Notes under the pieces: generated by a model
Told to the model about the DNA's origin: nothing
What the model saw: the letters and a program-made list of their open reading frames with translations, nothing else
Databases searched by the model: none
Translations under genes and position numbers: made by a program
NCBI RefSeq assembly: GCF_001039575.1
Contig: NZ_JIBT01000016.1
Span: forward strand, 30,561 to 94,560
Direction of reading: 5' to 3'
DNA length: 64,000 bases
From: Halomonas sp. PR-M31
GTDB lineage: Bacteria; Pseudomonadota; Gammaproteobacteria; Pseudomonadales; Halomonadaceae
Shown: in pieces, positions 22,376-31,259 of the stretch
How the letters are laid out: every line of letters begins with the position of its first letter
Position numbering within the stretch: the first letter of the stretch is position 1

Positions 22376-23056
22376 TCAGCCAGCGGTATGGGTTCTGATA
22401 TCGAGCCCCGCATGACTTTCCCCTGCCTCCAAAATGAAGTGCAGCTCGGCACCAGGCGGTAGCGGCCCGACCCCTGCCGGGGTGCCGGTCAGCACTACGT
22501 CGCCCGGTTCCAGAGTGAAATGCCGGCTCATTTCCGCTAGCAATGTCGGTATCTGAAACAGCATGTCGCTGGTGTAGCCGCTCTGACGCCGCTCGCCGTC
22601 GATATCCAGGCTAAATGCCAGGCTGTTCCAGTCCGGAGCGCTTTCGATCGCCACAAAAGACGACAGCGGGCAGGCTCCATCGAACGCCTTGGCGATCTCC
22701 CAAGGGTGGCCTTTCTCTTTCAACCGGGCCTGAACGTCGCGCCGGGTCAGATCCAGCGCCAGACCAATCCCCGCTACCGCCTTTTCCGCCTCTTGAGCCG
22801 AAGCGCCAGTCAAGGTCTCGTCGATCAACAGCGCAAGCTCGGTCTCGAAATGCACCTCGCCCCGCTCGGCGGGTATCGTGATCGGCTCCTCAAGCATCAC
22901 GGCACTGGTCGCCGGCTTGATGAACAGAAGCGGCGTGCTGGGCACCGGATTATTGAGTTCCTTGGCGTGCTCCGCGTAGTTGCGCCCCACGCAGACGATC
23001 TTGCCTAGGGGTTGATCGAAGGATCGGCCATCAGTGAAACGGGAAACGAAGCGCAT
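22376..23056 (-). CDS. Fumarylacetoacetate hydrolase family protein
   Basis: A 226-residue YcgM-like member of the FAH family, Mg2+-dependent enzymes that cleave or isomerise acylpyruvates and catechol meta-cleavage products. Motifs are VGRNYAEHAKEL near residue 25, LFIKPATSAVML, HFETELALLID (metal-binding acidic residues) and VVLTGTPAGVGPL near the C-terminus. GGAGA precedes the ATG. The exact substrate is not readable; related proteins act as acylpyruvases or oxaloacetate tautomerases. Confidence 0.9.
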   Translation of the reverse strand: MRFVSRFTDGRSFDQPLGKIVCVGRNYAEHAKELNNPVPSTPLLFIKPATSAVMLEEPITIPAERGEVHFETELALLIDETLTGASAQEAEKAVAGIGLALDLTRRDVQARLKEKGHPWEIAKAFDGACPLSSFVAIESAPDWNSLAFSLDIDGERRQSGYTSDMLFQIPTLLAEMSRHFTLEPGDVVLTGTPAGVGPLPPGAELHFILEAGESHAGLDIRTHTAG

Positions 23057-23385
23057 GGGGTCTCCTGCATGATCGGATAAGCGTCAAGCGACGCTATGAC
23101 TTTCCCATGAGTCTATCCGAGACCGCTTTCTGCTTTAACGCCAAGGGAAACATTTTATCTTTCAAGGCATGGCTACAGCATCAGCATCTGCCAAACCGTA
23201 CAACGTTTGCACAATTTTTTATTTCAGTTTCGTCCAATGCATGACTCTACTTTTCCATGGACCTGAAACAAGTACAGCAATGAGTAGTTGCTTCCTTAAG
23301 TTAGATACCTGGCTGCCGATCATCCTACTAGAACAGATCTTCGTACAACTCGTGAACAAGACCGGCTTATCCGACAGGAAACAGC
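23057..23385. other. Intergenic region between the FAH gene and the chemoreceptor
   Basis: About 330 bases. It contains the FliA-type promoter listed separately and an A+T-rich stretch near 23200-23230. No other element or gene was recognised. Confidence 0.5.
23296..23322 (+). promoter_or_regulatory. FliA (sigma-28) promoter of the chemoreceptor gene
   Basis: TTAAGTTA, exactly 11 bases, then GCCGATCA: a near-consensus sigma-28 promoter (consensus TAAAGTTT-N11-GCCGATAA). It ends 63 bases upstream of the chemoreceptor ATG at 23386, so the gene is expected to be co-regulated with late flagellar and chemotaxis genes. Confidence 0.8.
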
Positions 23386-24939
23386 ATGAATCATTCGACA
23401 TCGAATCAAATCCCCAGCAGCTATCGGCAGCGCATCGACCGTGTGATGTGGACGCTTGCACTACTCAATCTCGTCATCTGTCTGGCGGTGGGTGTGCTCA
23501 ACGGCAGTTGGCCAACGGTCGCAGGCTTTGCCCTGACCGCAGTGCCGCTGGCCTATTTGATCACTCGCACTTGGGCCGGCACGCTGCTCAGCGGCATGAC
23601 CATGGCAGCCCTATTCATGGGTTTTGCCGCACTGCTGATCGATCAGACTCAGGGCATGATCGAGGCGCATTTCAGCATCTTCATCATGCTCTCGACGCTG
23701 ATTCTCTACTGCGACTGGCAGGTGATTCTGGCTGGGGCCGGGGTGATTGCCGCCCATCACGTTGGCTTTACCTATCTGCAGTATCTTGGCTGGGTCCATA
23801 TCTACCAGGGCGTCACACCCAGCAACGTCATGCATCTCATCATGTGTCTGGCGATGCATGCCGGCGCCGTCGTGGTTCACACCGTCATTCTGGGCTATCT
23901 GAGCAACACCCTGCGCCAGGTCATTGGGGATGGGCTGAGCATCACAGATTTCGCTCGGGAAGCCGAACAGGGCAAGCTCGACGCGGAGTTCACCCAGGAA
24001 CAGCGCCGTCGTCCGGCCATCGAAGCCATCGCCAGCATGCAGGCCAAGCTGACCAGTGTGCTCAAGGAGGTGCGCCAGACTGCGGTGACGGTACACACTT
24101 TGAGCGCCGAGACCACCGAGGCGCAGCAGATCCTTCATCAGCAGGCCCAGCGTAGCGCGGAGCAGATCGAGCGTACCGCTTCAAGCACCGAGGAGCTCTC
24201 GACCACCACGCGCCAGAACGCGGCAGAGGCGGAGCGTACCAATCAACTTGCCTCCAAGACCGGGGAAACCGTGCGCCAAGGTGCGGAGAGCGTTGCCAAG
24301 TTGAGCGAGACCATGTCGCATATCGACGAAGGCGCTCGCGATATCGCAAAGCTGCTGGGTGAGATCGACAACATCACTTTTCAGACCAACCTGTTGGCGC
24401 TGAATGCCTCCGTGGAAGCGGCCAGAGCCGGCGAGCAAGGGCGCGGCTTTGCGGTAGTGGCCAACGAAGTTAGAGGGCTATCCGAGCGCACGGCGCATAC
24501 GGCGCAATCGATCCGCGAACGGGTCGACCATTCCAACCAACAAGTAAAATCCGGCGTCGAGCAGGTAAGTACCACTGGCGAGTTGATGCAGCGGGTGGTG
24601 GAAGCTTTCCAGCAGGTCTCTAGCCGCATGAATGAGATCACCACTTCCAGCCACGAGCAGAATCAAGGCATCGAAACCCTTAACGCCAGTATTCTGGAGA
24701 TGCAGGAGGCGCTCACCCTCTCCGCCAGCTCCATCGACAGCACAAAAGGAGTCGCGGAACGCCTGGAAGAAGCGGCGCAGTATCTAACGACGACCATCGG
24801 CTACTTCCATCTGGAAAACGAAACCGCTCAGACATCAACGCTTCAGGAGCACGCTTTCAGGCAATCGATTGAATCCCCCGATGGAGCAGCGGCGGATCGG
24901 GAATGGCAGGAAAGCGCTCGCCCTCTGACACCGGCTTAA
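23386..24939 (+). CDS. Methyl-accepting chemotaxis protein with a multi-helix membrane sensor
   Basis: A 517-residue chemoreceptor. Residues about 20-190 form six hydrophobic helices instead of the usual periplasmic domain, and no HAMP domain is seen. Several histidines lie in or beside the helices ([38 protein letters not shown]). Residues 240-490 are the cytoplasmic coiled coil, with the conserved hairpin tip [34 protein letters not shown] that contacts CheA and CheW. There is no C-terminal pentapeptide for CheR. AGGAA precedes the ATG and a FliA promoter lies upstream. The signal sensed is unknown; the buried histidines could bind a metal or haem, which is speculation. Confidence 0.93.
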   Translation: MNHSTSNQIPSSYRQRIDRVMWTLALLNLVICLAVGVLNGSWPTVAGFALTAVPLAYLITRTWAGTLLSGMTMAALFMGFAALLIDQTQGMIEAHFSIFIMLSTLILYCDWQVILAGAGVIAAHHVGFTYLQYLGWVHIYQGVTPSNVMHLIMCLAMHAGAVVVHTVILGYLSNTLRQVIGDGLSITDFAREAEQGKLDAEFTQEQRRRPAIEAIASMQAKLTSVLKEVRQTAVTVHTLSAETTEAQQILHQQAQRSAEQIERTASSTEELSTTTRQNAAEAERTNQLASKTGETVRQGAESVAKLSETMSHIDEGARDIAKLLGEIDNITFQTNLLALNASVEAARAGEQGRGFAVVANEVRGLSERTAHTAQSIRERVDHSNQQVKSGVEQVSTTGELMQRVVEAFQQVSSRMNEITTSSHEQNQGIETLNASILEMQEALTLSASSIDSTKGVAERLEEAAQYLTTTIGYFHLENETAQTSTLQEHAFRQSIESPDGAAADREWQESARPLTPA

Positions 24940-24960
24940 AATAATTCTGATGTTTTTACA

Positions 24961-24989
24961 GGTCTCAGGGCGACCCTGAGGCCTTTTTA
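24961..24989 (+). terminator. Rho-independent terminator after the chemoreceptor gene
   Basis: GGTCTCAGGG, CGA loop, CCCTGAGGCC, then TTTTTAT. The 10-base stem has one G-U pair and is followed by a clean T-run 21 bases after the stop codon. Confidence 0.9.
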
Positions 24990-25038
24990 TTTGCCGCTCC
25001 AACCTGACCTTTCATTCAAAGTAAACCCATCAGTCATA

Positions 25039-25095
25039 TTGACATGGATGTAATTCGAAGCCTATAACTAAACAAATGACCGAACGGTTCAGTCA
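25039..25095 (+). promoter_or_regulatory. Sigma-70 promoter with TetR-type operator for the efflux operon
   Basis: TTGACA (25039-25044), 18 bases, TATAAC (25063-25068). Immediately downstream, over the expected start of transcription, lies the 19-base palindrome TGACCGAACGGTTCAGTCA (25077-25095), which has one mismatched pair and the size and symmetry of a TetR-family operator. No TetR-family gene is visible nearby, so the repressor is presumably encoded elsewhere. Confidence 0.75.
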
Positions 25096-25120
25096 TAAAA
25101 GATTGCCGAAGGTGCCTGCC

Positions 25121-26233
25121 ATGACCGCTTCATTGAAGTTCCTATGCGCTGCTGTTCTTTGCGGAACCTTGCTCCCAGGCTGTCAGGACAACGTGCCTTC
25201 GCAGGAGACTGCACCACGCCCGATTGCCTGGACGATCGTCGAGCGCTCTGACCGGCCCATCGTGCGCACGCTTCCCGGGGTACTCCGCGCCATACAGCGC
25301 GCCGAGCTGGGGTTTGAAGTGGGAGGCCGCGTCGAGACGGTTCAGATGAAGATCGGCGAGCATTTTGAGCCAGGCGAGGTGTTGGCCACCCTGGAATCGA
25401 ACACCTATCAGCTTGTTCTGGGTGAGCGAAAAGGCGAGCTGAATGAAGCCCTCGCCGCTCTCACGGAGGCCGAGAGCGATTACGCGCGACATCGCAAGCT
25501 TTACGCCAAGGACTGGGTCTCGAAGGCTGCCTTCGACCAGGCCCTGTCAGCCCGGGACAGTGCCCGCAGTCGGGTCGACATGGCCCGGGCCCGGGTCTCG
25601 ATTGCCGAAGACGATTTGGCGGATACGGTACTCAAAGCGCCCTATGCGGGCAGCGTTGCCCGGCGCCTGATCGAGCCATCCCAGCAGATCGCCGCCGGAC
25701 AAACCGCGATCGAGGTACAGGGCAACGGTGGAGGGCTCGAGGTGGTCGCCTCCGTGCCGGAAACCTTCGTGGATCGGCTCGAGCTGGGTTCACAACATCC
25801 TGTCGCGTTCCCCGTGCGCCCGAATATAGATCTTGTTGGTACGCTGCGCGAGATCGGCACTCGGGCAGTGGACGGCAACGCCTTTCCCGTCACTCTGAGC
25901 CTCGAGGACGCACCCGGGGTGTTGCGCAGCGGTCTTACCGCCGAGGTTGCCCTGCACCTTTCTACCGACACCCCGGCACACGACAGCATGACCATACCGG
26001 TCACGGCCTATCTCTCTGGAACCGATGACGAGACCACTGCTTTCGTTTATGACGACGCGACCGGCCGCCTGTCACAGCGGAACATTCTGATCGCGGAGTT
26101 CACCGATGATCACGCCTTGGTCAGCGACGGCCTGACGCCTGGCGAGATCATTGCCACCAAAGGGTTGGCGTTTTTGCAGGACGGCCAGGCAGTCACGCGA
26201 CTCGGTGTCGGTCCGACCCGCTACAACCCCTGA
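25121..26233 (+). CDS. RND efflux periplasmic adaptor (membrane fusion) lipoprotein
   Basis: The periplasmic adaptor linking the RND pump to an outer-membrane channel. It starts at 25121, which gives a lipoprotein signal ending in the lipobox LLPGC (AAGGTG ribosome site); an in-frame ATG at 25076 falls inside the operator and is not used. Domains: lipoyl/barrel-sandwich (ELGFEVGGRVETVQMKIGEHFEPGEVLATLE), alpha-hairpin (residues about 100-160), then beta-barrel (RSGLTAEVALHL) and membrane-proximal parts. It is followed 10 bases later by the RND transporter. Confidence 0.93.
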   Translation: MTASLKFLCAAVLCGTLLPGCQDNVPSQETAPRPIAWTIVERSDRPIVRTLPGVLRAIQRAELGFEVGGRVETVQMKIGEHFEPGEVLATLESNTYQLVLGERKGELNEALAALTEAESDYARHRKLYAKDWVSKAAFDQALSARDSARSRVDMARARVSIAEDDLADTVLKAPYAGSVARRLIEPSQQIAAGQTAIEVQGNGGGLEVVASVPETFVDRLELGSQHPVAFPVRPNIDLVGTLREIGTRAVDGNAFPVTLSLEDAPGVLRSGLTAEVALHLSTDTPAHDSMTIPVTAYLSGTDDETTAFVYDDATGRLSQRNILIAEFTDDHALVSDGLTPGEIIATKGLAFLQDGQAVTRLGVGPTRYNP

Positions 26234-26243
26234 GGATACGGCG

Positions 26244-29200
26244 ATGATGAATCTCACTCAGATCGCCTTCCGCTTCCGTCCGGTTGTCACCATGCTGACG
26301 CTTTCGCTGATGATCTATGGCGCCTTCAGCTACTTCTCGTTGCCTGCTCGTGAAGATCCGCAACTCACCATTCGTGAAACGGTCATCACCACCTCCTACC
26401 CGGGGCTGTCCCCACAGCGCATGGAGCGACTGGTGACCAAGACTCTCGAAGAGGCCGTGCGTCAGGTACCGGAGGTGGAGGAAATTCGCTCTAGCTCCAT
26501 GGCCGGGGTGTCCATCATTCATGCCCAGGTCTATGCGCGCTACTTCGAGCTCGATCAGATCTGGGACGACCTGCGCGAAAAGGTGCAAGCCGACACCGCA
26601 GAGCTGCCCGAGGGCACCAGCGCTCCTCAGATCAACGATGACTTCGGAGATGTCGCCGTGGTCACCGCTGCCCTGACCGCGGATGACTTCCCCATGCGGG
26701 ATCTGTTCGACATGGCCAAGCACGTTCGCGATCAACTCTACGCAGTGGCCGGCACCAAGCGCGTCGATCTGCATGGCGTACAGGACGAGCGCATCTATAT
26801 CGAGATGTCCAATGCCCGACTGGCGCAACTTGGCGTTTCTCCGGACGCCATCACCGCGGCGCTGCGCGATCAGAACATCATTCGCCCCGGCGGCGAGATC
26901 GACACCGGCGAGCGCGGTTTCATCATCGAACCCAGCGGCAATTACCAGAGCGTGGAAGCGATCGGCGAGACCCTGATTCGGGTCTCCGAAAGCGATCTGG
27001 TACCGCTCAGGGACATGGCAACGATCACGCGGGGCTATCTCGACCCGCCCCGGACCAAGGCCTATTTCAACGGACGCCCGGCGATCATCTTCGCCGTGGC
27101 CATGCTCAATGACCAGAGCGTGCTGGACTACGCACCACGGATCAAGTCGCGCCTGAATGAGATCGAAAGAACGCTGCCCGTGGGGTATTCGATCGATCTG
27201 GTGACCTACCAGGCGGAGCAGGTCGAGAATGCCGTTTATGGCGTAACCGCCAACGTGCTGCAGACCCTGGCTATCGTACTGGGGGTGGTCATCCTGTTTC
27301 TGGGTCTGCGCATTGGCTTGATCGTGGGTGCCATCGTGCCTGCGGTAATGCTGATCACCCTGGCGATCATGGGCTTTGCGGAGATGGATCTGCAGCGCAT
27401 GAGCCTGGCGACCCTGGTGATCGCGTTGGGGCTTCTGGTCGACAACGGCATCGTCATCGCCGAGGACTTCAAGCGCCGCCTGGAAGAGGGAGAAGATCGC
27501 GACACGGCGCTGAAACAGACCGGCGGCGAGCTGGCGATTCCCCTGCTTACTTCCACGCTGACCACGATCCTAGTCTTTCTACCCTTGATGCTTGCCCAGC
27601 ATCAGGCCGGGGAGTACACCCGGGCGATCTCTCTGGTGATATTGATCACCCTGTCGGTTTCCTGGCTGCTGGCGCTGACCGTTACACCCATTCTTTGCCA
27701 TCGCTTCATCGCGTTGCCCGACCCGTACAAGACAGGCGACAGCGAGCGCCGTGATATCACCCAGCGCCTTTTCGCCGGCATGAACGGCGGCTACGAATGG
27801 CTGCTGCGCCGAGTGATGCACGCACGGGGGCTGTTTCTTGCAGTGATGCTGGCGACTCTCGCCGGGTCGATTTTTGCCATCGCCAACGCCCCGGCCCGGT
27901 TCTTTCCCAACTCCGACCGTACTCAGGTGCTCGTCTATATCGACCTGCCCGCAGGGGTGACCACCCGCACCACGGATGCGCGCCTGGGGGAGGTATTCGC
28001 ACTGCTCAAGGATGAAGAGCGCTTTCCCTATATCGATGATTTTGCAGGCTATGTGGGTTACGGCGGCCCACGCTTCGTGCTCTCCCTCACCCCCATTGAC
28101 CCGGCGCCCAACAAGGGCTTTCTGGTGCTCAATATCGACGAGTTCGACAACATGTGCAAAGCGATCGCCGAACTGCGCACCGCCTTGGGTCAGGAATTCC
28201 CCGGTCTTGCCGCTCGGGTATCCGGCATGTTCCTGGGCCCTACCGACCCCGGGGTGATTCAAGTCCAGGCGCGTGGCCCGGACGCTCAGGTCATTACTCA
28301 GGCGGCAGCGGAACTCGAGGCCATCCTAGCCGGAGTGCCCAACACCATCGATATCTGGAATGACTGGGAGAATCGCGTATCCAAGCTTGTGGTGGAGATC
28401 GACCAGGCCCGAGCACGCCGCGCAGGCGTCACCTCCTCGGATATAGCCGACTCGATGACGCGCTATTTTTCCGGCAGCGCCGTCTCGGAATTTCGCGAGG
28501 GTGATGACATCGTCCCGATCGTCGCCCGCGCCGACGACGCAGAGCGCAGCAGTCTCGACCGGGTCGAGACGCTGAGCATTCATTCCCATCAAAGCGAAAA
28601 CTCGGTACCGCTTATTCAAGTGGCGGATGTCAGGCTGCGCAACGACTTCGCTCGCATCGAACGCGAGGACATGACCCGCACGATGACGATAGAAGCCCGC
28701 AATACTCGCCTCTCCCCGGAGGACATGGTGCCCTTCGTCGCACCCCGGCTTGAGGCCCTGAACGAACGTTTACCCCCGGGCCATAGTGTCGAATTCGATG
28801 GCGTGGTGACGGATTCCGCGGAGGGCCAGGCGGCGCTGGCCGCCAATATTCCCCTGTGTCTGATGGCCATCGTCGTGCTGCTGGTGGCCCAGTTCAACTC
28901 CTTCAAACGCCCGGCAATCATTCTACTGACCGTGCCCCTAGTCGTGACCGGCGCGGCCGTCGGACTCTATGTCATGGGGGCGGATTTCGGCTTCATGGTC
29001 ATCCTGGGGCTTTACTCACTGGGCGGCATCATCATCAACAACGCCATCGTGCTGATCGATCGTATCGATCTCGAACGCGCCGATCCGGAACCTACCGCGC
29101 AAGGCACCGATGCCTTCGAGGCGGTGATATCCGCATCCGTGCGCCGACTGCGTCCGATCCTTATGACCACGGTAACCACCGTGCTCGGCCTGCTGCCGCT

Positions 29201-29375
29201 GATCGTATCTCGGGACCCGCTGTTCTTCGGCATGGCCAGTGTCATCGCATTTGGCCTCTTGGTAGGGACCATCATGACCCTGGGGGTAGTGCCAGTGCTT
29301 TACAGTCTCTTTTTCGGTATTACGCCTCAGGCGTTCGACGCATCAACAGATGAGATAAGCCTATTGGGTGAGTGA
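26244..29375 (+). CDS. RND-family efflux transporter (AcrB-like inner-membrane pump)
   Basis: A 1,043-residue proton-driven pump; the start at 26244 follows GAGG and fits the conserved N-terminus NLTQIAFRFRPVVTMLTLSLMIYGAFSYFSLPAREDPQL. Twelve membrane helices and two large periplasmic loops are evident. The helix-4 motif reads IALGLLVDNGIVIAEDFKR: where AcrB has two adjacent aspartates, this protein has D-N, a feature of several non-AcrB RND subgroups. The C-terminal repeat contains YSLGGIIINNAIVLIDRID. With the adaptor it makes an operon controlled by the palindromic operator upstream. Substrate unknown; xenobiotics or host toxicants are likely. Confidence 0.94.
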   Translation: MMNLTQIAFRFRPVVTMLTLSLMIYGAFSYFSLPAREDPQLTIRETVITTSYPGLSPQRMERLVTKTLEEAVRQVPEVEEIRSSSMAGVSIIHAQVYARYFELDQIWDDLREKVQADTAELPEGTSAPQINDDFGDVAVVTAALTADDFPMRDLFDMAKHVRDQLYAVAGTKRVDLHGVQDERIYIEMSNARLAQLGVSPDAITAALRDQNIIRPGGEIDTGERGFIIEPSGNYQSVEAIGETLIRVSESDLVPLRDMATITRGYLDPPRTKAYFNGRPAIIFAVAMLNDQSVLDYAPRIKSRLNEIERTLPVGYSIDLVTYQAEQVENAVYGVTANVLQTLAIVLGVVILFLGLRIGLIVGAIVPAVMLITLAIMGFAEMDLQRMSLATLVIALGLLVDNGIVIAEDFKRRLEEGEDRDTALKQTGGELAIPLLTSTLTTILVFLPLMLAQHQAGEYTRAISLVILITLSVSWLLALTVTPILCHRFIALPDPYKTGDSERRDITQRLFAGMNGGYEWLLRRVMHARGLFLAVMLATLAGSIFAIANAPARFFPNSDRTQVLVYIDLPAGVTTRTTDARLGEVFALLKDEERFPYIDDFAGYVGYGGPRFVLSLTPIDPAPNKGFLVLNIDEFDNMCKAIAELRTALGQEFPGLAARVSGMFLGPTDPGVIQVQARGPDAQVITQAAAELEAILAGVPNTIDIWNDWENRVSKLVVEIDQARARRAGVTSSDIADSMTRYFSGSAVSEFREGDDIVPIVARADDAERSSLDRVETLSIHSHQSENSVPLIQVADVRLRNDFARIEREDMTRTMTIEARNTRLSPEDMVPFVAPRLEALNERLPPGHSVEFDGVVTDSAEGQAALAANIPLCLMAIVVLLVAQFNSFKRPAIILLTVPLVVTGAAVGLYVMGADFGFMVILGLYSLGGIIINNAIVLIDRIDLERADPEPTAQGTDAFEAVISASVRRLRPILMTTVTTVLGLLPLIVSRDPLFFGMASVIAFGLLVGTIMTLGVVPVLYSLFFGITPQAFDASTDEISLLGE

Positions 29376-29433
29376 GTTTTCCACCCCAAAGCGCCCAGCT
29401 CATTGAGCCAGGCCGCTAGATCGGGCGCTCAAG

Positions 29434-29997
29434 TCAGGCGTCGATGTCGTTTTGCGCCTCTTGCTCGTCGAAGTATTTGACCGGGGAGTCCGCGTTGCAC
29501 TTGGGATCGTGCAGGAAGGTCCGTGTCACATCGAGCTTGCCCAGGTGCTGAATCGTGCGCCGACCGAGCAGTACCGGATAGAGCATGTCGCTGCGATCTC
29601 TCAGGCTGAACTGCTCTTCATAAATTGTATCGTTCATGCAGATCTTCAACAGCACCACCGGGCGCTCGTCCTTGCCCCCGGCACCGCGCACCGTCAGGTT
29701 GCGTTGAAGCGGCAGCTCCATGCGCTCCGCGACTCGCTCTTCGGTCTTTTGATCCTCTAGCGTCAAGGTAAAACGTACCCACTCATCACCGTCACGCTCG
29801 AAGCGCTCGATATTCTTGGCGTTTATCGATGAGGTCAGCGCACCGCTATCGAGCTTGGCCTTGGCAACCGCGCCTAATGAACCGATGCCGGCTTTCTCGA
29901 TCCAGCCGTAGGTAGTGTCGTCTTCCGCCCAGACCATGCCAAGCCCGAATACGGTCATCAATACGGATAACACAACGCTTGCTGTCAGTTTACGCAT
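29434..29997 (-). CDS. Retropepsin-like periplasmic protein (ATP-dependent zinc protease family)
   Basis: A 187-residue protein with a signal peptide (MRKLTASVVLSVLMTVFGLG to VWAED). The core matches the retropepsin-like family often annotated as putative ATP-dependent zinc protease: AKLDSGALTSSINA carries the aspartic-protease-type D50-S-G, followed by WVRFTLTL and LGRRTIQHLGKLDVT. The start at 29997 is preferred over an ATG 30 bases upstream because GGAGGAAG precedes it and the signal peptide then begins cleanly. The proteolytic activity of the family is largely unproven. Confidence 0.85.
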   Translation of the reverse strand: MRKLTASVVLSVLMTVFGLGMVWAEDDTTYGWIEKAGIGSLGAVAKAKLDSGALTSSINAKNIERFERDGDEWVRFTLTLEDQKTEERVAERMELPLQRNLTVRGAGGKDERPVVLLKICMNDTIYEEQFSLRDRSDMLYPVLLGRRTIQHLGKLDVTRTFLHDPKCNADSPVKYFDEQEAQNDIDA

Positions 29998-30191
29998 CAA
30001 CACAACTTCCTCCTGTTTAAATGACACATGGGCACATAGAGATCACGGCAGCGGCGAATCCTATCATCTGTTCGCGGGTTTCTCGCGCCTGCTGCAACCT
30101 CGAATTGGCAAAGTAAACCTAGGTTATAGCGCTACATTAACTCCGCATGGTTTCTTTCCGGGAAAGATTGCTTTGTTGCCGGGGAGTTATA

Positions 30192-30941
30192 GTGAATCGA
30201 GCCGTGTTCGATAGCATTTTTAAACGCTTCGATATTCACCGTACTCTCGAACAAGAGGTCGCGGCGCTACTCGAATGTCTTCCAGAAGACGAACTGCGCT
30301 ATCTACGATCAGGAGACTCGCTGTGGCAGGAAGGCGAGAATGCCACTTCTTTGTTTGTTTTACGCAGCGGTTGGGCCTATTCGGCTCATTATCACAAAGA
30401 CGGTAGCCGACAACTACTTGAAACCTATTTACCTGGCGATATTCTCGGGCTGTGTCAGCTCGCATTGGGAAATCGTCGTACCAATGCCGTGATGCTGACC
30501 GATGGCTGGGTATGCGAACTACCCCATTCATTGCTCTTAAGAATGTTCAACGATTCGCCAATGATGGCCGCATTGCTGTTTGCCACTGCAAATCAGCGCC
30601 AGGCAATGCTCGTCGAACGTCAGATCATCATGACCCATCGAAGCGCCAAGCAGCAGTTGGCTCATTTCGTCTGCGAATGCCACGCAAGACTGCTTGAAAC
30701 TGGTGAGATCTATCGAGATGAGTTCCTGTTACCACTGACCCAGCAGGATCTTGCGGATACGCTGGGTATGAGTGCCGTGCACGTCAGCCGCATCTTCAGT
30801 CAATTTGCCGCGGATGGACTGGTACAGCGTCGTTTTTTCCAGCTGACCATTCTTGATGCCGATAGGCTCAAGGAAGTCGCAGCATTCGATGAGCGATATC
30901 TGAAGATCCAGTGGGATGAAAAGAACTTGCCTATTAACTAG
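30192..30941 (+). CDS. Crp/Fnr-family transcriptional regulator
   Basis: A 249-residue regulator. The N-terminal cyclic-nucleotide-type beta-roll covers residues about 25-140 (LWQEGENATSLFVLRSGWAYSAHYHKDGSRQLLETYLPGDILGL) and the C-terminal HTH is QQDLADTLGMSAVHVSRIFSQFAADGLVQRR. The GTG at 30192 has GGGGAG five bases ahead and is a better start than the in-frame ATG at 30147. No Fe-S cysteine cluster typical of FNR is evident, so the signal is unknown. Confidence 0.92.
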   Translation: MNRAVFDSIFKRFDIHRTLEQEVAALLECLPEDELRYLRSGDSLWQEGENATSLFVLRSGWAYSAHYHKDGSRQLLETYLPGDILGLCQLALGNRRTNAVMLTDGWVCELPHSLLLRMFNDSPMMAALLFATANQRQAMLVERQIIMTHRSAKQQLAHFVCECHARLLETGEIYRDEFLLPLTQQDLADTLGMSAVHVSRIFSQFAADGLVQRRFFQLTILDADRLKEVAAFDERYLKIQWDEKNLPIN

Positions 30942-31050
30942 CAACAGGCGATCGAGGTAATGAACCCTATTACTTCCGAGTTTATCGACGACCAAACCGG
31001 GGAAATTTCATAGAAGAAGTAGAAGACTCTTTTACAAACCTCTTGATAGG

Positions 31051-31101
31051 TGGTGCCGGCAAGTGGACTCGAACCACCGACCTACGCATTACGAGTGCGT
31101 T
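31051..31101. repeat. Left attachment site (duplicated tRNA-Thr 3' end)
   Basis: This 51-base fragment equals the last 51 bases, including CCA, of the tRNA-Thr gene at 46519-46595. The only mismatch is at 31061 (A versus G at 46529), which corresponds to tRNA position 66. The rest of the tRNA is missing here, so it is not a functional gene. Confidence 0.92.
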
Positions 31102-31226
31102 TACGCCATATTCGGACAGAAACACCCAAGAACAAATATAATCAATCAAACCATTAATATCATATACTTATATAAACAAAGCTTGTTCTCTATTGTTTCT
31201 CAGCATAGCTCGTTATACCCTCCTGC

Positions 31227-31251
31227 TGTCACCTATTTGTCACCTAGAAAC
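31227..31251. repeat. Left arm-like direct repeat
   Basis: Two copies of TGTCACCTA spaced 11 bases apart, start to start (31227 and 31238). A 25-base stretch here recurs near the right end at 46434-46458 with two mismatches. Their position just inside each attachment core fits integrase or excisionase arm-type sites. Confidence 0.65.
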
Positions 31252-31259
31252 GAGCCATC

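Larger units (their letters stand above)
30942..31259. other. Intergenic region and left end of the island
   Basis: About 320 bases. It contains the left attachment site (a tRNA-Thr 3' fragment), a run of A+T-rich sequence and the arm-like repeats, all listed separately. No gene was recognised. Confidence 0.6.

Noticed and set aside
29390..29429. Terminator between RND and retropepsin-like genes
   Set aside because: AGCGCCC/GGGCGCT can pair, but the loop is 26 bases and no T-run follows.
31051..31130. Second tRNA-Thr gene
   Set aside because: Only the last 51 bases of a tRNA are present, so it is an attachment-site copy.
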